Positions 24,240-34,448 are shown, counted from the stretch's first letter. The stretch is DNA of 46,895 nt from JAKAGZ01 sp964412105 (GCA_964412105.1 CAYPNM010000027.1:1-46895), one strand, 5' to 3'. Made by a program: numbers and translations. Notes: generated by a model not told the origin, from the sequence alone.

Positions 24240-25574
24240 ATGTCCGTATTAAAGGAAAAACTTAAGAGCAAAATTGAAGCCTGGCGCCCTAGGACTTCAA
24301 AGCTGGTTAAAGACTATGGTAATGTTAAAATTGGTGAAGTTACCATAGAACAGGCTATAGGCGGGGCAAGAGGAGTTAAATGCCTTACCACAGATATTTC
24401 CTACCTTGATCCACTCGAAGGTATTAGATTCAGAGGATATACAATTCCTGAGGTTCTGGAAAAACTACCCAAGGTTAAATCTAAAGATGGAGAAATGCCT
24501 TATGTCGAGGGTTTCTTTTATTTATTACTTACAGGTGATATTCCTTCTGAAAAAGATGCAATGGAAGTGGCAGAAGAATTTAAAAAAAGACAACACGTTC
24601 CGGATTATGTTTTTAATGTTCTTCGTGCTATGCCAATTGAAAGCCATCCAATGGTGATGTTTTCTGCCGCCATATTAGCAATGGAAAAGGAATCTGTCTT
24701 TGTTCAAAAATACAACGAAGGAATGAGTAAAATGGATTACTGGGATCCATACTATGAAGACGGACTAAACCTGCTGGCTAAACTTCCAAGAATTGCCTCC
24801 TTCATCTATAGACTAAAATATAAAAACAATGATATTATCCAGGCAAATCCGGATATGGATATGGGCGGCAACTTTGCACATATGATGGGCATTGGAAAAC
24901 CATATGATGATGTTGCGCGTTTATATTTTATTCTCCACAGCGATCATGAAAGTGGTAACGTAAGCGCTCACACCGGCCATCTGGTAGCTTCTGCTTTATC
25001 GGATGTTTATTATTCCATATCAGCAATGATTGATGGTTTGGCCGGCCCTCTGCATGGTCTTGCTAATCAGGAAGTTTTGAGATGGATACAGGGTGTTATG
25101 GATAAGATGGGTGGAAAAGTTCCAAGCGAAGAGGAAATGAAAAAATTTGTTTGGGATACTTTGAATTCTGGTCAGGTTATTCCAGGATTTGGTCACGCAG
25201 TACTTAGAAAAACTGATCCGCGTTATATGGCACAGCGTGAATTCTGCCTGAAACATCTTAAAGATGATCCAATCTTTAAATATGTTGATGTTCTCTACAA
25301 AGTAACACCGCCAATTCTTGAAAAGCAGGGAAAAGCAAAAAATCCGTGGCCAAATGTTGACGCTCAATCAGGAGTTATTCAATGGTATTACGGCCTGAAG
25401 GAATATGATTTCTACACCGTTCTTTTCGGAATTGGAAGAGCTTTGGGTGTGGTTTCAAATATTATTTGGGATCGCGCTTTGGGTTATCCGATTGAAAGGC
25501 CAAAATCTATTACCACTGCAATGCTGGAAGATTTTGCAGGAATAACAGAAAAAGAATTGCAGACTTCCAAGTAA
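24240..25574 (+). CDS. Citrate synthase, eukaryotic-type
   Basis: A 444-aa enzyme condensing acetyl-CoA and oxaloacetate to citrate. Its sequence resembles mitochondrial citrate synthase more than E. coli GltA: TDISYLDPLEGIRFRGYTIPE near the N-terminus, then HSDHESGNVSAHTGHLVASA. The catalytic His are in GPLHGLANQEVL and PGFGHAVLRKTDPRY, and the catalytic Asp is in NVDAQSGVIQ. The ATG at 24240 is chosen because GGAGG at 24230-24234 lies five bases before it. An in-frame ATG at 24228 overlaps that ribosome site and is unlikely. A terminator follows. It provides entry into the oxidative TCA cycle. Confidence 0.95.
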   Translation: MSVLKEKLKSKIEAWRPRTSKLVKDYGNVKIGEVTIEQAIGGARGVKCLTTDISYLDPLEGIRFRGYTIPEVLEKLPKVKSKDGEMPYVEGFFYLLLTGDIPSEKDAMEVAEEFKKRQHVPDYVFNVLRAMPIESHPMVMFSAAILAMEKESVFVQKYNEGMSKMDYWDPYYEDGLNLLAKLPRIASFIYRLKYKNNDIIQANPDMDMGGNFAHMMGIGKPYDDVARLYFILHSDHESGNVSAHTGHLVASALSDVYYSISAMIDGLAGPLHGLANQEVLRWIQGVMDKMGGKVPSEEEMKKFVWDTLNSGQVIPGFGHAVLRKTDPRYMAQREFCLKHLKDDPIFKYVDVLYKVTPPILEKQGKAKNPWPNVDAQSGVIQWYYGLKEYDFYTVLFGIGRALGVVSNIIWDRALGYPIERPKSITTAMLEDFAGITEKELQTSK

Positions 25575-25601
25575 GGTATTTCTGCAGCCAGTTCTTAAAT
25601 G

Positions 25602-25638
25602 GTCCGGGATTAGACAGTTCTAGTTCCGGACTTTTTTT
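25602..25638 (+). terminator. Rho-independent terminator after citrate synthase
   Basis: GTCCGG (25602-25607) pairs with CCGGAC (25626-25631), followed directly by seven T's. The loop is 18 bases, longer than usual but with a clear T-run. Confidence 0.8.
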
Positions 25639-25714
25639 ATTTATCCTTAATTTTATATTTTCTTTTACTATTTTACGTGAGCTGGGTATAGTGATAATTT
25701 AACAATAAAAATTT

Positions 25715-28700
25715 ATGAATGATTCAAAATTTGGCTTGGTAACACCCCAAGAAATTAATAAGATTAAAGAACAATTACTTGCTGGTAAAGCAGCTCTTGA
25801 TAAACAGGAACTAGGATCTCTGCTATTCGCCATCGAGGAACATCTGAATGCAATTTGTGAAAATGATTTATTCGGTAATGACTTTGACTTAATTCAAAGA
25901 TGGGATGAGATTTTTGCTTACATATTTCCCTCTCAGATTGCATATGATTTAATGAATAAAATAAATACAGATGTTTATTGCCGGTTTGGGAATTATCTCC
26001 TGGAGAAATTATCAAATACTCAGGGACAAAATTATACCTGCCTGAAAAACATTACTCATTCATTTCTCGATCTCTTCCGCTTGCCGGAATTATTAACAAG
26101 AATTTATGGACAAAAAAAATGGGAAGGCCTGATTCATAAACTGATTTTGAAAAGTTATTACAATTTAAATTCCATTCTGCGACAGAGAGTTAAAGACTAT
26201 GGCAGCCGTGCTGTCTTTACATTACTTAATGGAAGTGTTGAAAACAAATTTAGCTGGGTTGACATCTATGAAAAAACCAAAATCTGCGCTAAATCTATCC
26301 TAAAATTATTTAATGAAATCAATGCGGAAAGTGAAAGTGTTGCTTTTTTGATGGAAAATGAACTATCAATGGCTGTGCTTGATCTGGCCTGCCTGACAAA
26401 TGGAATTATTAATATTATGATTCCTGCAAATTCAGTCCCTCAGCACTTGGTTTTTATATTAAATCAAACAAAGGCTCCCATAATAATTGTATCCGATGAA
26501 AAACAATTCCATAAAATAAAATCAATCAAGGATGAACTAAAACATCTGAAAAAAATAATCCTGCGACACGGTAGCAGCAGTGACAGCCTTGTAATATCAT
26601 ATGATAAATTTATAAAACTCGGAGATTCTGAGCCGGATTCATTGCTTGACGAAAGAGTGGATAAAAATAATATGGAAAATTTGGCCAGCATTATGTATAC
26701 ATCAGGAACTACGGGTGACCCCAAAGGTATTATGTTCTCCCAATTAAATATCGTTTATAAAAGATTTTGCCGGGCACTGGCAATTCCTGAAATCGGAGAT
26801 AAAGATAAATTTTTGGCTTATCTACCTCTTTATCATACTTTTGGCAGATGGTTTGAAATGGTAGGCACAATCTTTTGGGGAGCTGAATATGTGTTTATGG
26901 AAAATCCTTCCATAGAAACTATGATTTCAAATATGCAATTGGTTAGACCGACAATATTCATTAGCATTCCAAAAAAATGGGTCCAGCTTTATGAATATAT
27001 TGCTGAACATGTTGATATTGAAATTGAGGAAGAAGAGATTATTCAGCAAAATGTTACTGAAATTACTGGTGGAAAATTAAAATGGGGCTTATCTGCAGCC
27101 GGCTATCTCTCTCCGGATGTTTTTATGTTCTTTCAGAAATATAAAGTTGAATTAATGAGCGGTTTTGGGATGACAGAAGCAACCGGTGGAATTACAATGA
27201 CCCCACCTCACAAATATATTCCTGATTCTCTGGGAAAAGCACTTCCTGGTATGGAAATAAAGCTTGCGGATGATGGGGAAATTTTAATTCGCGGTCCATA
27301 TGTAATGATAGGATATTTCGGAGAAAAGGAAGAAGAGACCTTCCTTCCTGATGGATGGCTCCCAACAGGCGATATAATGCAAATGGACGAAAATGAATTC
27401 ATAAAAATTATCGATAGGAAAAAAGAAATTTATAAAAATATAAAAGGGGAAACAGTTGCGCCGCAAAAAATAGAAAACTATTTCAGGGATTTCAATACCG
27501 TTAAACAGGTGTTTCTGGCAGGCGATCACAGGCCTTTCAATACTGTATTAATATATCCCAATTATGAAGATGATAATTCTGTTCTTAAAAATATGGATGA
27601 AAAGCAAATGCAGGAATATTTTTCATCGGCAATTGTAACTGTTAATAAATTTCTTGCGCCATTTGAAAGGATTGTCAACTTTAGAATTATAAACAGACCC
27701 TTTAGTGATAAATTCGGCGAACTTACACCTAAAGGTACTTACAAAAGGAGGGCAATAGAAAAAAACTTTGCTGATGAAATTGAATCAATGTATGTGAAGG
27801 ATCATACAAGCATAAATATATTAGGAAAAGAAATTAGGATTCCAAACTGGTTCCTGAGAGAAAAAGGATGCCTGAGTGGAGATATTGTGGCATTAAAAAA
27901 TGGAATATCAATTCCTAAACTTCAACTTACTTTAAAAATTGAAAAGAGCGTGGCGGACGAAAATATTTTTAGGATAGGTGATTTTAACTATTTAATCACG
28001 TCTCCGTTTCTTGATTTACAGCAAATATTTATCTCTCCGATTTATTGGCTGGGTAATAAAGGACTTTTTGAATTTTGCAGCGAATCAATTTTTCAGTGGT
28101 TCAGGCAAACCAAAAGTGACGGTAGAATAAACTTTCATTCTAAAGCTTCTGTTATTGAATCTGGGGACAAAACAAGAGAAACTATTAAAGCGTTTCTATC
28201 TTCGGGCGAATATAGCCTGTTAGGAATTCACCTTGCCGTCTTATTACTTGAATCAACAGAGGAAAATGATGGTTTTCTCGGTTTGCAATACTTAAAAATA
28301 TTTCTTGAAGATGAATCGAATCCACACTTTAATCTGGTATTGGATTTAATAAAAAAACCGGGTCTGACCGATCTGCTTAATATAAGACGCGAATTATTTA
28401 AAACCGGCTTAATTAAATTTCGTGGAAATAGTCTTTCTGAGTTTGCGGGAATATATCTAAGATATAATTATGATTTGCTGGATAAAACAATTATTAACAT
28501 GATTGTAGAAACTTCGCGTGGGGATGAAAATCTCAATGCTATCGAGCAAATCCTGAAAAAAGAAATCGAAATTCATAGTATTTACAATGAGCTAGAAAAT
28601 ACTCCTATCCCCTCTCTTTTTGAATTACTTGGCGAATACGGAATTCAACATCCGACTAGCTATAAAAGGATTCGTCAGATTTTCATGTACTATAAACTAT

Positions 28701-30565
28701 TCAAAGACTGGAAAGAATTTGTCGAATATGCCGATAAGATAAGATTGGAAATGCTGCAAGGCTTCAGAAAATGGCTCGGGATAAATCCAAGTATAGCAGT
28801 TGACGCAGAAACAGGCGCTGAATACAAATGGTCAGACGTAATAATTCTTGAAGAAGGTATTGATAGAAATGACGGTGCTAAAATCGTTAAAGCAATTACA
28901 GAAACATCATTAATCCGTGAGGCTATCTTTCTATTTTCTGAAGGTACTCTTGTCGGATTAAATAATATTTTGCCTGGCGGATTATGGATAAGTCATCTGG
29001 GGACCCACCACGAAAAATCAGTTTATAGAATAACCATCCAGACACGCTACCAGGGAGGTTTTGATATCGTAATAAATCTCAACAAAAATCTGCCTGCTGA
29101 GAGTGTTAAGGAAGAAATAAGTTGGCTTGTGCTGGCGGGCTCCAACATAGCTGGGCAAAAATTGGTGGAAGATTTCGGCGGATATTGGGAGGATTATGAC
29201 CTATGGACTGAGGAATTCGTGCCTGGCGAAACCGTTGCAAAATTTCTTCAAAGAGAATCACGCAAGAAAGATGAAACTACACAAAAGAGACTCTTTAATT
29301 TATGGCCTTATTTTGTCTGGAGTGCCGTAACGTCTTATCTGAATTTTTGGAAATTATCAGACTATAAACTGGAACTAGCCGATCCGTCTCCAATGAATAT
29401 TATAATTCCTACTCACGATTATCAAACAGGGACAAGGCTTGTTTCAATTTCAGAAAGAGTTAAATCAAATTCACCACTTACTTTTTTTCATAATTTCTAT
29501 AACTTTTTTGTTAAAGCAACTGAAGATAATTATCCATTTCTTAAAAAATTATCTATCTGGAATTATGTTTTTTCCGGAGTGGTAGATGCGGAAGGTGAGG
29601 ATGTAGGATTACAATTATTGAAAAAGTTTAAAGAAGAATTAATAGCTTCTCACACTTTTGATGGTACAAAAGAAGTAATTAAAAGAATTGACCTGTTTAT
29701 TGGAAACGTACAATTAAATGGATTCATACCGAAGAGACTATTTTTTGCAATAAAAAGGTTTCTTAGATGGTTTGAACTCAATAAGGATGCGGCTCTTGCT
29801 GCTCAGGCCGAAATGATTTACGAATTATATGATACCTACCGGATATTTGAACTTGAAGAAAAATATCCCGAAGCTCGTACGAGATTTTTTCTCGAAACAA
29901 TTTTTGCTTCCTCCAATCAGGAGATTAAAAGGTCATTGAAAGATATAGTAATAAAGCAACACGAACGCAAAATTGCTAAGGCAGAAACCTTAACTTTATT
30001 GTCTGGTATTCAGAGCGAATTTAAGCTAACCGAAAGAGAAGATTTCTTCCTCACTAGGTTAAGCTATCCTCATCTAAAGCCCACTGATTCAGCAACTCTG
30101 ATAAAAATAAAAAGCGAAAGCTTTGCCACAGCTAATCTGGTGATTCAGGTTGAAGATAGTGATGGTAAAATTATTATGCTTCGCAATCCTGTATCACCTA
30201 AGGAAATATCAAGACTTCATCAATTGTTTATTGAGACCAATCTGCTTGTACATTTCAGGCCGGAACATCAATTCCTGGTTGCACTTTCTGACCGTGGTTA
30301 CATTATTGGCGGATTATTTTATTTTCGTACAGATGAACAAACTGCACACATGGAGAAAATAGTTGTTTCAAATCGCTACAGACGTAAAGGTATCAGTGAA
30401 GCGCTAATGAATGAGTTGTTCAATCGGTTGCGCGATGATCATATCAGCTATGTTACTACAGGATTCTTTAGACCCGAATATTTTTATAGGTTTGGCTTTA
30501 AAATTGAGCGCAAATATTCCGGGCTGGTAAAAAATTTAATACCTTCAAAACCGGAAACAAGCTAA
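25715..30565 (+). CDS. Multidomain AMP-dependent acyl-CoA synthetase-like protein with degenerate kinase-like segment and C-terminal GNAT domain
   Basis: A 1616-aa cytoplasmic protein. A unique helical N-terminus (1 to about 185) precedes an ANL-superfamily adenylation domain (about 190-690), with the P-loop YTSGTTGDPKG near 330, GFGMTEATGG near 482, TGDIMQMDENEFIKIIDRKK near 550 and TPKGTYKRR near 670. It most resembles long-chain acyl-CoA synthetases. Residues about 700-1050 are helical and unassigned. About 1085-1300 has a protein-kinase/APH-like order: beta-rich start, WTEEFVPGETVAKFL as a hinge, then LADPSPMNIII in place of a catalytic loop. The C-terminal 90 residues are a GNAT acetyltransferase (EKIVVSNRYRRKGISEALM). 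It stands alone after the citrate synthase terminator. The overall function is unknown. Confidence 0.85.
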   Translation: MNDSKFGLVTPQEINKIKEQLLAGKAALDKQELGSLLFAIEEHLNAICENDLFGNDFDLIQRWDEIFAYIFPSQIAYDLMNKINTDVYCRFGNYLLEKLSNTQGQNYTCLKNITHSFLDLFRLPELLTRIYGQKKWEGLIHKLILKSYYNLNSILRQRVKDYGSRAVFTLLNGSVENKFSWVDIYEKTKICAKSILKLFNEINAESESVAFLMENELSMAVLDLACLTNGIINIMIPANSVPQHLVFILNQTKAPIIIVSDEKQFHKIKSIKDELKHLKKIILRHGSSSDSLVISYDKFIKLGDSEPDSLLDERVDKNNMENLASIMYTSGTTGDPKGIMFSQLNIVYKRFCRALAIPEIGDKDKFLAYLPLYHTFGRWFEMVGTIFWGAEYVFMENPSIETMISNMQLVRPTIFISIPKKWVQLYEYIAEHVDIEIEEEEIIQQNVTEITGGKLKWGLSAAGYLSPDVFMFFQKYKVELMSGFGMTEATGGITMTPPHKYIPDSLGKALPGMEIKLADDGEILIRGPYVMIGYFGEKEEETFLPDGWLPTGDIMQMDENEFIKIIDRKKEIYKNIKGETVAPQKIENYFRDFNTVKQVFLAGDHRPFNTVLIYPNYEDDNSVLKNMDEKQMQEYFSSAIVTVNKFLAPFERIVNFRIINRPFSDKFGELTPKGTYKRRAIEKNFADEIESMYVKDHTSINILGKEIRIPNWFLREKGCLSGDIVALKNGISIPKLQLTLKIEKSVADENIFRIGDFNYLITSPFLDLQQIFISPIYWLGNKGLFEFCSESIFQWFRQTKSDGRINFHSKASVIESGDKTRETIKAFLSSGEYSLLGIHLAVLLLESTEENDGFLGLQYLKIFLEDESNPHFNLVLDLIKKPGLTDLLNIRRELFKTGLIKFRGNSLSEFAGIYLRYNYDLLDKTIINMIVETSRGDENLNAIEQILKKEIEIHSIYNELENTPIPSLFELLGEYGIQHPTSYKRIRQIFMYYKLFKDWKEFVEYADKIRLEMLQGFRKWLGINPSIAVDAETGAEYKWSDVIILEEGIDRNDGAKIVKAITETSLIREAIFLFSEGTLVGLNNILPGGLWISHLGTHHEKSVYRITIQTRYQGGFDIVINLNKNLPAESVKEEISWLVLAGSNIAGQKLVEDFGGYWEDYDLWTEEFVPGETVAKFLQRESRKKDETTQKRLFNLWPYFVWSAVTSYLNFWKLSDYKLELADPSPMNIIIPTHDYQTGTRLVSISERVKSNSPLTFFHNFYNFFVKATEDNYPFLKKLSIWNYVFSGVVDAEGEDVGLQLLKKFKEELIASHTFDGTKEVIKRIDLFIGNVQLNGFIPKRLFFAIKRFLRWFELNKDAALAAQAEMIYELYDTYRIFELEEKYPEARTRFFLETIFASSNQEIKRSLKDIVIKQHERKIAKAETLTLLSGIQSEFKLTEREDFFLTRLSYPHLKPTDSATLIKIKSESFATANLVIQVEDSDGKIIMLRNPVSPKEISRLHQLFIETNLLVHFRPEHQFLVALSDRGYIIGGLFYFRTDEQTAHMEKIVVSNRYRRKGISEALMNELFNRLRDDHISYVTTGFFRPEYFYRFGFKIERKYSGLVKNLIPSKPETS

Positions 30566-30885
30566 TAAAATCCTGTAATCTAAAATCACTTATAACAAAA
30601 TTATTTTGCGCTAGTTGACTATTCACTCTAATAAACTCTGCCTTTGCTTCTTGCGTAGCAGGGCAGACATGCGTTAAACAGGTTACTAATAACTATTTTT
30701 CAGGTTAACCTACGGCTTTAGCCGTGGGTTAATTAAAGGCAAAGGTGAGGTCTTTTAATCGTTTCAACGGTTTTCATTATCGGTACTGTATCTAGCAGTC
30801 GACTTGAGTTATTTTAGTTAATTCAAAAATTATTGTAAATTCGTCCATTTCAAAACGGACAATTTCAAATTTAACGGAGATATCA
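30566..30885. other. Intergenic region containing a 13-bp-stem hairpin (REP- or IS200-end-like)
   Basis: No gene seen. At 30705-30732 TTAACC-T-ACGGC pairs with GCCGT-G-GGTTAA around a four-base TTTA loop, a near-perfect hairpin with one T-G wobble. The ACGGCTTTAGCCGT core is of the kind found at ends of IS200/IS605 elements or in REP sequences. No transposase is present, so it would be a remnant or an isolated repeat. GGAG at 30876-30879 belongs to the next gene's ribosome site. Confidence 0.5.
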
Positions 30886-32292
30886 TTGAAACATATTGCC
30901 TTTAAAATACTCTGCATTCTAAGCTTAAGCGTGCTGCCTATTTTCTCACCCAATATCTTTGCGCAATCAAATAAAGATAGCAATATCGGAGAGGATATTA
31001 AGGTTGCTAACCAGTTTGTGCGTAGTGCATTAACTGAAAGAAAGGGGTATCATTTATTAAAAGAGTTAACGGATATAGGTCCCCGCTTAAGTGGTTCCGA
31101 AAATTCTTTGAGGGCTATTATGTGGGCCAAGAAGAAAATGGAGGAAGCAGGTTTTGATAAGGTATGGCTGCAGCCGGTGATGGTCCCTCATTGGATAAGA
31201 GGAAATATTGAGCAGGCTGAAATTGTGAAATCAAAATTATTTAAGAACAGAAAACTTTCCATTGCGACATTAGGTGGAAGTATAGGAACAGGTAAAAATG
31301 GAATTACCGCAGAAGTGCTTGAAGTTAAGAATTTCGATGAACTAAAGGCTCTTGGCAGTAAAGCTAAAGGCAAAATTATTTTTATGAGCCGTCCGCTCGA
31401 CCCGGGAATAATTGAAACTTTCAGAGGATATGGCGAAGCCGTGGATCAAAGAGTATTCGGAGCTGTTGAAGCTGCAAAGCAGGGCGCTATAGGTGTAATG
31501 ATAAGGTCTATAACCACGAAATATGATAATGTCCCGCACACAGGCGTTATGATCTATAATGATACTTTACCAAAAATTCCCGCCGTGGCTTTGGGATATC
31601 AGGATGCAGATTTTGTTTCAAACGCTTTAAAAAAAGATCCGCATTTGGAGGTAAATATAAAATTGAATTGTAAAACTCTGCCAGATACACAATCATATAA
31701 TTTAATTGGTGAACTTACAGGAACTGAATTCCCTGATCAGGTAATTGTTGTCGGAGGCCATTCAGACAGTTGGGATAAAGGAGTAGGCGCAAATGATGAT
31801 GGCACTGGCATTATGCAATCAATGGAAGTACTCGATTTATTTAAGCGACTTGACATAAGACCTAAGAGAACTATAAGGTGTGTATTTTTTATTAATGAAG
31901 AAAATGGCAGTAAGGGTGCGTTAAAATATGGTGAATATGCAAAAGACGCTCCTGAAAAAACCCTTGCCGCAATAGAAGCCGATGCTGGAAGTGGAACACC
32001 TAGAGGATTCTCAATAGATGCTGATTCAACCACAATAGCAAAATTCCGGAGCTGGCTCCCTATCCTAAGGAAATCCAGTATTGATTGGGTAGAAAAAGGA
32101 GGAAGTGGTGAAGACGTTGGTCAAATAAAAAATGCAATCGCACGAATTGGTTACGTGCCGGATCCACAGAGGTACTTTGATTATCATCATTCTGATAATG
32201 ATCGGTTCTCAATAATTCATCCAAGGGAATTTGAACTTGGTTCAGCGGCTATGGCAATATTGGTATATATGATAGATCGGCAGGGTCTATAA
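30886..32292 (+). CDS. Exported M28-family metallopeptidase (carboxypeptidase Q-like)
   Basis: A 468-aa zinc aminopeptidase/carboxypeptidase predicted outside the cytoplasm. The signal peptide covers about 1-27 (cleavage near NIFAQ). A PA-like insert lies in the first half (GKIIFMSRPLD, FGAVEAAKQGAIGVMIRS). The zinc site is complete: H292 in GGHSDSWD, Asp in GANDDGTG, Glu-Glu in FINEENGSKG, Asp in EADAGSG and His in YHHSDNDRF. The start is TTG at 30886, supported by GGAG six bases upstream. No C-terminal type IX sorting domain is seen. It converges with hpnE. Confidence 0.92.
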   Translation: MKHIAFKILCILSLSVLPIFSPNIFAQSNKDSNIGEDIKVANQFVRSALTERKGYHLLKELTDIGPRLSGSENSLRAIMWAKKKMEEAGFDKVWLQPVMVPHWIRGNIEQAEIVKSKLFKNRKLSIATLGGSIGTGKNGITAEVLEVKNFDELKALGSKAKGKIIFMSRPLDPGIIETFRGYGEAVDQRVFGAVEAAKQGAIGVMIRSITTKYDNVPHTGVMIYNDTLPKIPAVALGYQDADFVSNALKKDPHLEVNIKLNCKTLPDTQSYNLIGELTGTEFPDQVIVVGGHSDSWDKGVGANDDGTGIMQSMEVLDLFKRLDIRPKRTIRCVFFINEENGSKGALKYGEYAKDAPEKTLAAIEADAGSGTPRGFSIDADSTTIAKFRSWLPILRKSSIDWVEKGGSGEDVGQIKNAIARIGYVPDPQRYFDYHHSDNDRFSIIHPREFELGSAAMAILVYMIDRQGL

Positions 32293-32325
32293 CTCTATTT
32301 GCAAGGGCGCAATATTTTACGTCTT

Positions 32326-33606
32326 TTATTTTGATGAAATTAAATCCGCTGCGATTCTGCCGCTCTTCACAGCACTCTCAATAGTAGAAGGCAAACCTGT
32401 TTCAATCCAATCTCCGGCCAAATAGAAGTTAGAAAATTTTGTAACCGAAGGTGGTCTCTGGCCCAGAATATTATTTAACGGTATAAATGTTGCTCTTTTT
32501 TCCTTTATGATTTTATATGAGATGATTTCATCCCGTGGAATATTCATAAACTTGCTCAATTCATTACCGGCAATTTCAATTAACTCTTCTTTAGATAATT
32601 CCATCAAATCGTTTGCATCACTGATGACAAGCGTGATATGAGAAATATGATTAAAAACCCAATGTATTCTTGAATTTATCAAACCATAAAAATTCCTGTT
32701 CAGCCTATTTTCTTTCAGCCAGATATGTAAAGTAAGTATAGATGAATATGTTAAATTCAGATCGGTAAATACTCGTATATCATTGACCACCTTTTCAAAA
32801 GCAGAAAGAGGCAAAGCAGAAATTACAAAATCAAACTCCTCAATGATCCTTTTTGACGTCTTTATTTTAACAAGCTTATCTGAATCAAATAGCAGGCTAT
32901 CAACTTTTTCTGAAAAAGAGACTATCCCATTATTTTGTTCAATAAACTTTTGTGCATTGATACAGTAGGTTTCTGAAAGCCCTTTAGCTGGTAATACAAT
33001 AGTTGCTGACCTGCTCCCTCTTAAAAATATCTTCTTAAGAATATCTACAAAGGTAACCGCAGAAGCCTTCTTGATACTTGTATTTAATGCGCCGACACAA
33101 AGTATTTCCCAAAAGGCTTTTCTAATATTTTCTGCTTGTTTCTCTCCTTCTAGCCATTCGTAAACAGTTAGATTCTTCAAGTCTTTCGACGGAATAAGAG
33201 GAAGTTTTAAGAAAAGTAAAATTAATCTTAACCTCTCGGATACGTATAAAGCATTGTAACTTAATATCCCTAAAGCAAGATTAAGCGGGTAAAATATTCC
33301 TTTAGCCTCCAGAGGGTAAAGCCGAAAATCTTCTTTTACAAAATTAACTTTCAGGTGTTTCTGAAATTCCAAATTAGCAGTAGCATTTATTAGTTTAAGA
33401 AAATTAAGGGTTTCTTTATAACACCCCATTAGGATGTGCTGCCCGTTATCAATAATTGTATTCGTTTCTGTATCCTTAAAAGAATAAGCACGACCGCCTA
33501 ATTTGGGTGAAGCTTCGATTAGTTCAATTTTATAGCCTGCTTTGGAAAGATAAACTGCTGAGGTGAGACCGGCGAATCCGCCGCCAAGAACGAGACATTT
33601 TTTCAT
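32326..33606 (-). CDS. hpnE: Hydroxysqualene dehydroxylase HpnE
   Basis: A 426-aa FAD-dependent amine-oxidase/desaturase-fold enzyme for the last step of the HpnCDE squalene route, reductive removal of the hydroxyl from hydroxysqualene. The dinucleotide-binding motif is VLGGGFAGLTSAVYLSKAGY with EASPKLGGRAYSF directly after. The C-terminal FAD motif is FYLAGDWIETGLPSTIESAVKSG. Its start overlaps the hpnD stop as TAATG, so the three genes are translationally coupled. The assignment relies on the hpnC-hpnD context, because phytoene desaturases share this fold. Confidence 0.9.
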   Translation of the reverse strand: MKKCLVLGGGFAGLTSAVYLSKAGYKIELIEASPKLGGRAYSFKDTETNTIIDNGQHILMGCYKETLNFLKLINATANLEFQKHLKVNFVKEDFRLYPLEAKGIFYPLNLALGILSYNALYVSERLRLILLFLKLPLIPSKDLKNLTVYEWLEGEKQAENIRKAFWEILCVGALNTSIKKASAVTFVDILKKIFLRGSRSATIVLPAKGLSETYCINAQKFIEQNNGIVSFSEKVDSLLFDSDKLVKIKTSKRIIEEFDFVISALPLSAFEKVVNDIRVFTDLNLTYSSILTLHIWLKENRLNRNFYGLINSRIHWVFNHISHITLVISDANDLMELSKEELIEIAGNELSKFMNIPRDEIISYKIIKEKRATFIPLNNILGQRPPSVTKFSNFYLAGDWIETGLPSTIESAVKSGRIAADLISSK

Positions 33607-34448
33607 TAATAGACTAAACTGTATTTAGCCCATACACCGACTGATATTCCAACTTTTTCAAGTTTCGAAACATTGATATCTTTACGAAATACATCATAGT
33701 CAGCATTAATAATTTTATTTAGCATTCTTTCATAAATGTGTTGCATAGCACGAGCTGCGAACATGGATGCTTTGTCGTCCAGATTAAGAGCCTTGTTTGC
33801 CTTATCAAAATACTCCTTTGCTCTCATAGCTTCATATTCCATCATCTGCCTAAAATTCATATTATAAGTAGCGCTTAATAATTCTTTTTCAGAGTACCCA
33901 AATTTCATAAGGTCCTCCTGTGGTAGATAGATTCTACCCTTCTCACCATCTTTTTTTATATCTCTGAGAATATTCGTTAGCTGAAGTGCAATACCTAAAT
34001 TTACTGCAAAATCTTTTGTTGATTTATGTTTGTATCCAAAGATTTCTATACACATCAACCCAACCGTTGAAGCAACACGATAACAATATTCCTGCAAATC
34101 CTGAAAAGTAAGGTAGCGGTTATTCTTCAGATCCATCTCCATTCCTTTAATCAATTCAAAAAACGGCTCAATAGGAATATTAAATTTTAGAATTATTGTT
34201 GCTAGTTTATTTAAGAGATGATATCCGGAATTACCGGTGAACGCCTTTTGAAGTTCTATCCTCCATCCACGGAGCTTTTCATATTTAAGGTCACTAGTTT
34301 CATTCCCCTCGTCAATAATATCATCAGTCTGACGACAGAATGCATAAACCGTATTCATAGCATCTCGTTTATCGACCGGCAACATGTTAAAAGCATAATA
34401 AAAGCTGCTTTTACTTTTCTTGGCTATTTCTCTTGCTGCTTCTGCCAT
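33606..34448 (-). CDS. hpnD: Presqualene diphosphate synthase HpnD
   Basis: A 280-aa trans-isoprenyl diphosphate synthase of the squalene/phytoene synthase fold, joining two farnesyl diphosphates. The two Asp-rich motifs are present: RQTDDIIDEG near residue 40 and NILRDIKKDGEKGRIYLP near 165. The YCYRVASTVGLMCIEIFGY segment between them is typical. It overlaps hpnC and hpnE by one base each (TAATG). HpnC and HpnD are paralogues; this gene is placed second in the transcript, and its assignment as HpnD rather than HpnC is by position and resemblance. Confidence 0.88.
   Translation of the reverse strand: MAEAAREIAKKSKSSFYYAFNMLPVDKRDAMNTVYAFCRQTDDIIDEGNETSDLKYEKLRGWRIELQKAFTGNSGYHLLNKLATIILKFNIPIEPFFELIKGMEMDLKNNRYLTFQDLQEYCYRVASTVGLMCIEIFGYKHKSTKDFAVNLGIALQLTNILRDIKKDGEKGRIYLPQEDLMKFGYSEKELLSATYNMNFRQMMEYEAMRAKEYFDKANKALNLDDKASMFAARAMQHIYERMLNKIINADYDVFRKDINVSKLEKVGISVGVWAKYSLVY

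Noticed and set aside
25610..25617. TTAGACAG resembling a LitR half-site
   Set aside because: It is a single half-site in the loop of the citrate synthase terminator, with no second core 11 bp away.
30886..32292. M28 peptidase as type IX secretion cargo
   Set aside because: The protein ends right after the zinc-site region, with no C-terminal sorting domain visible.
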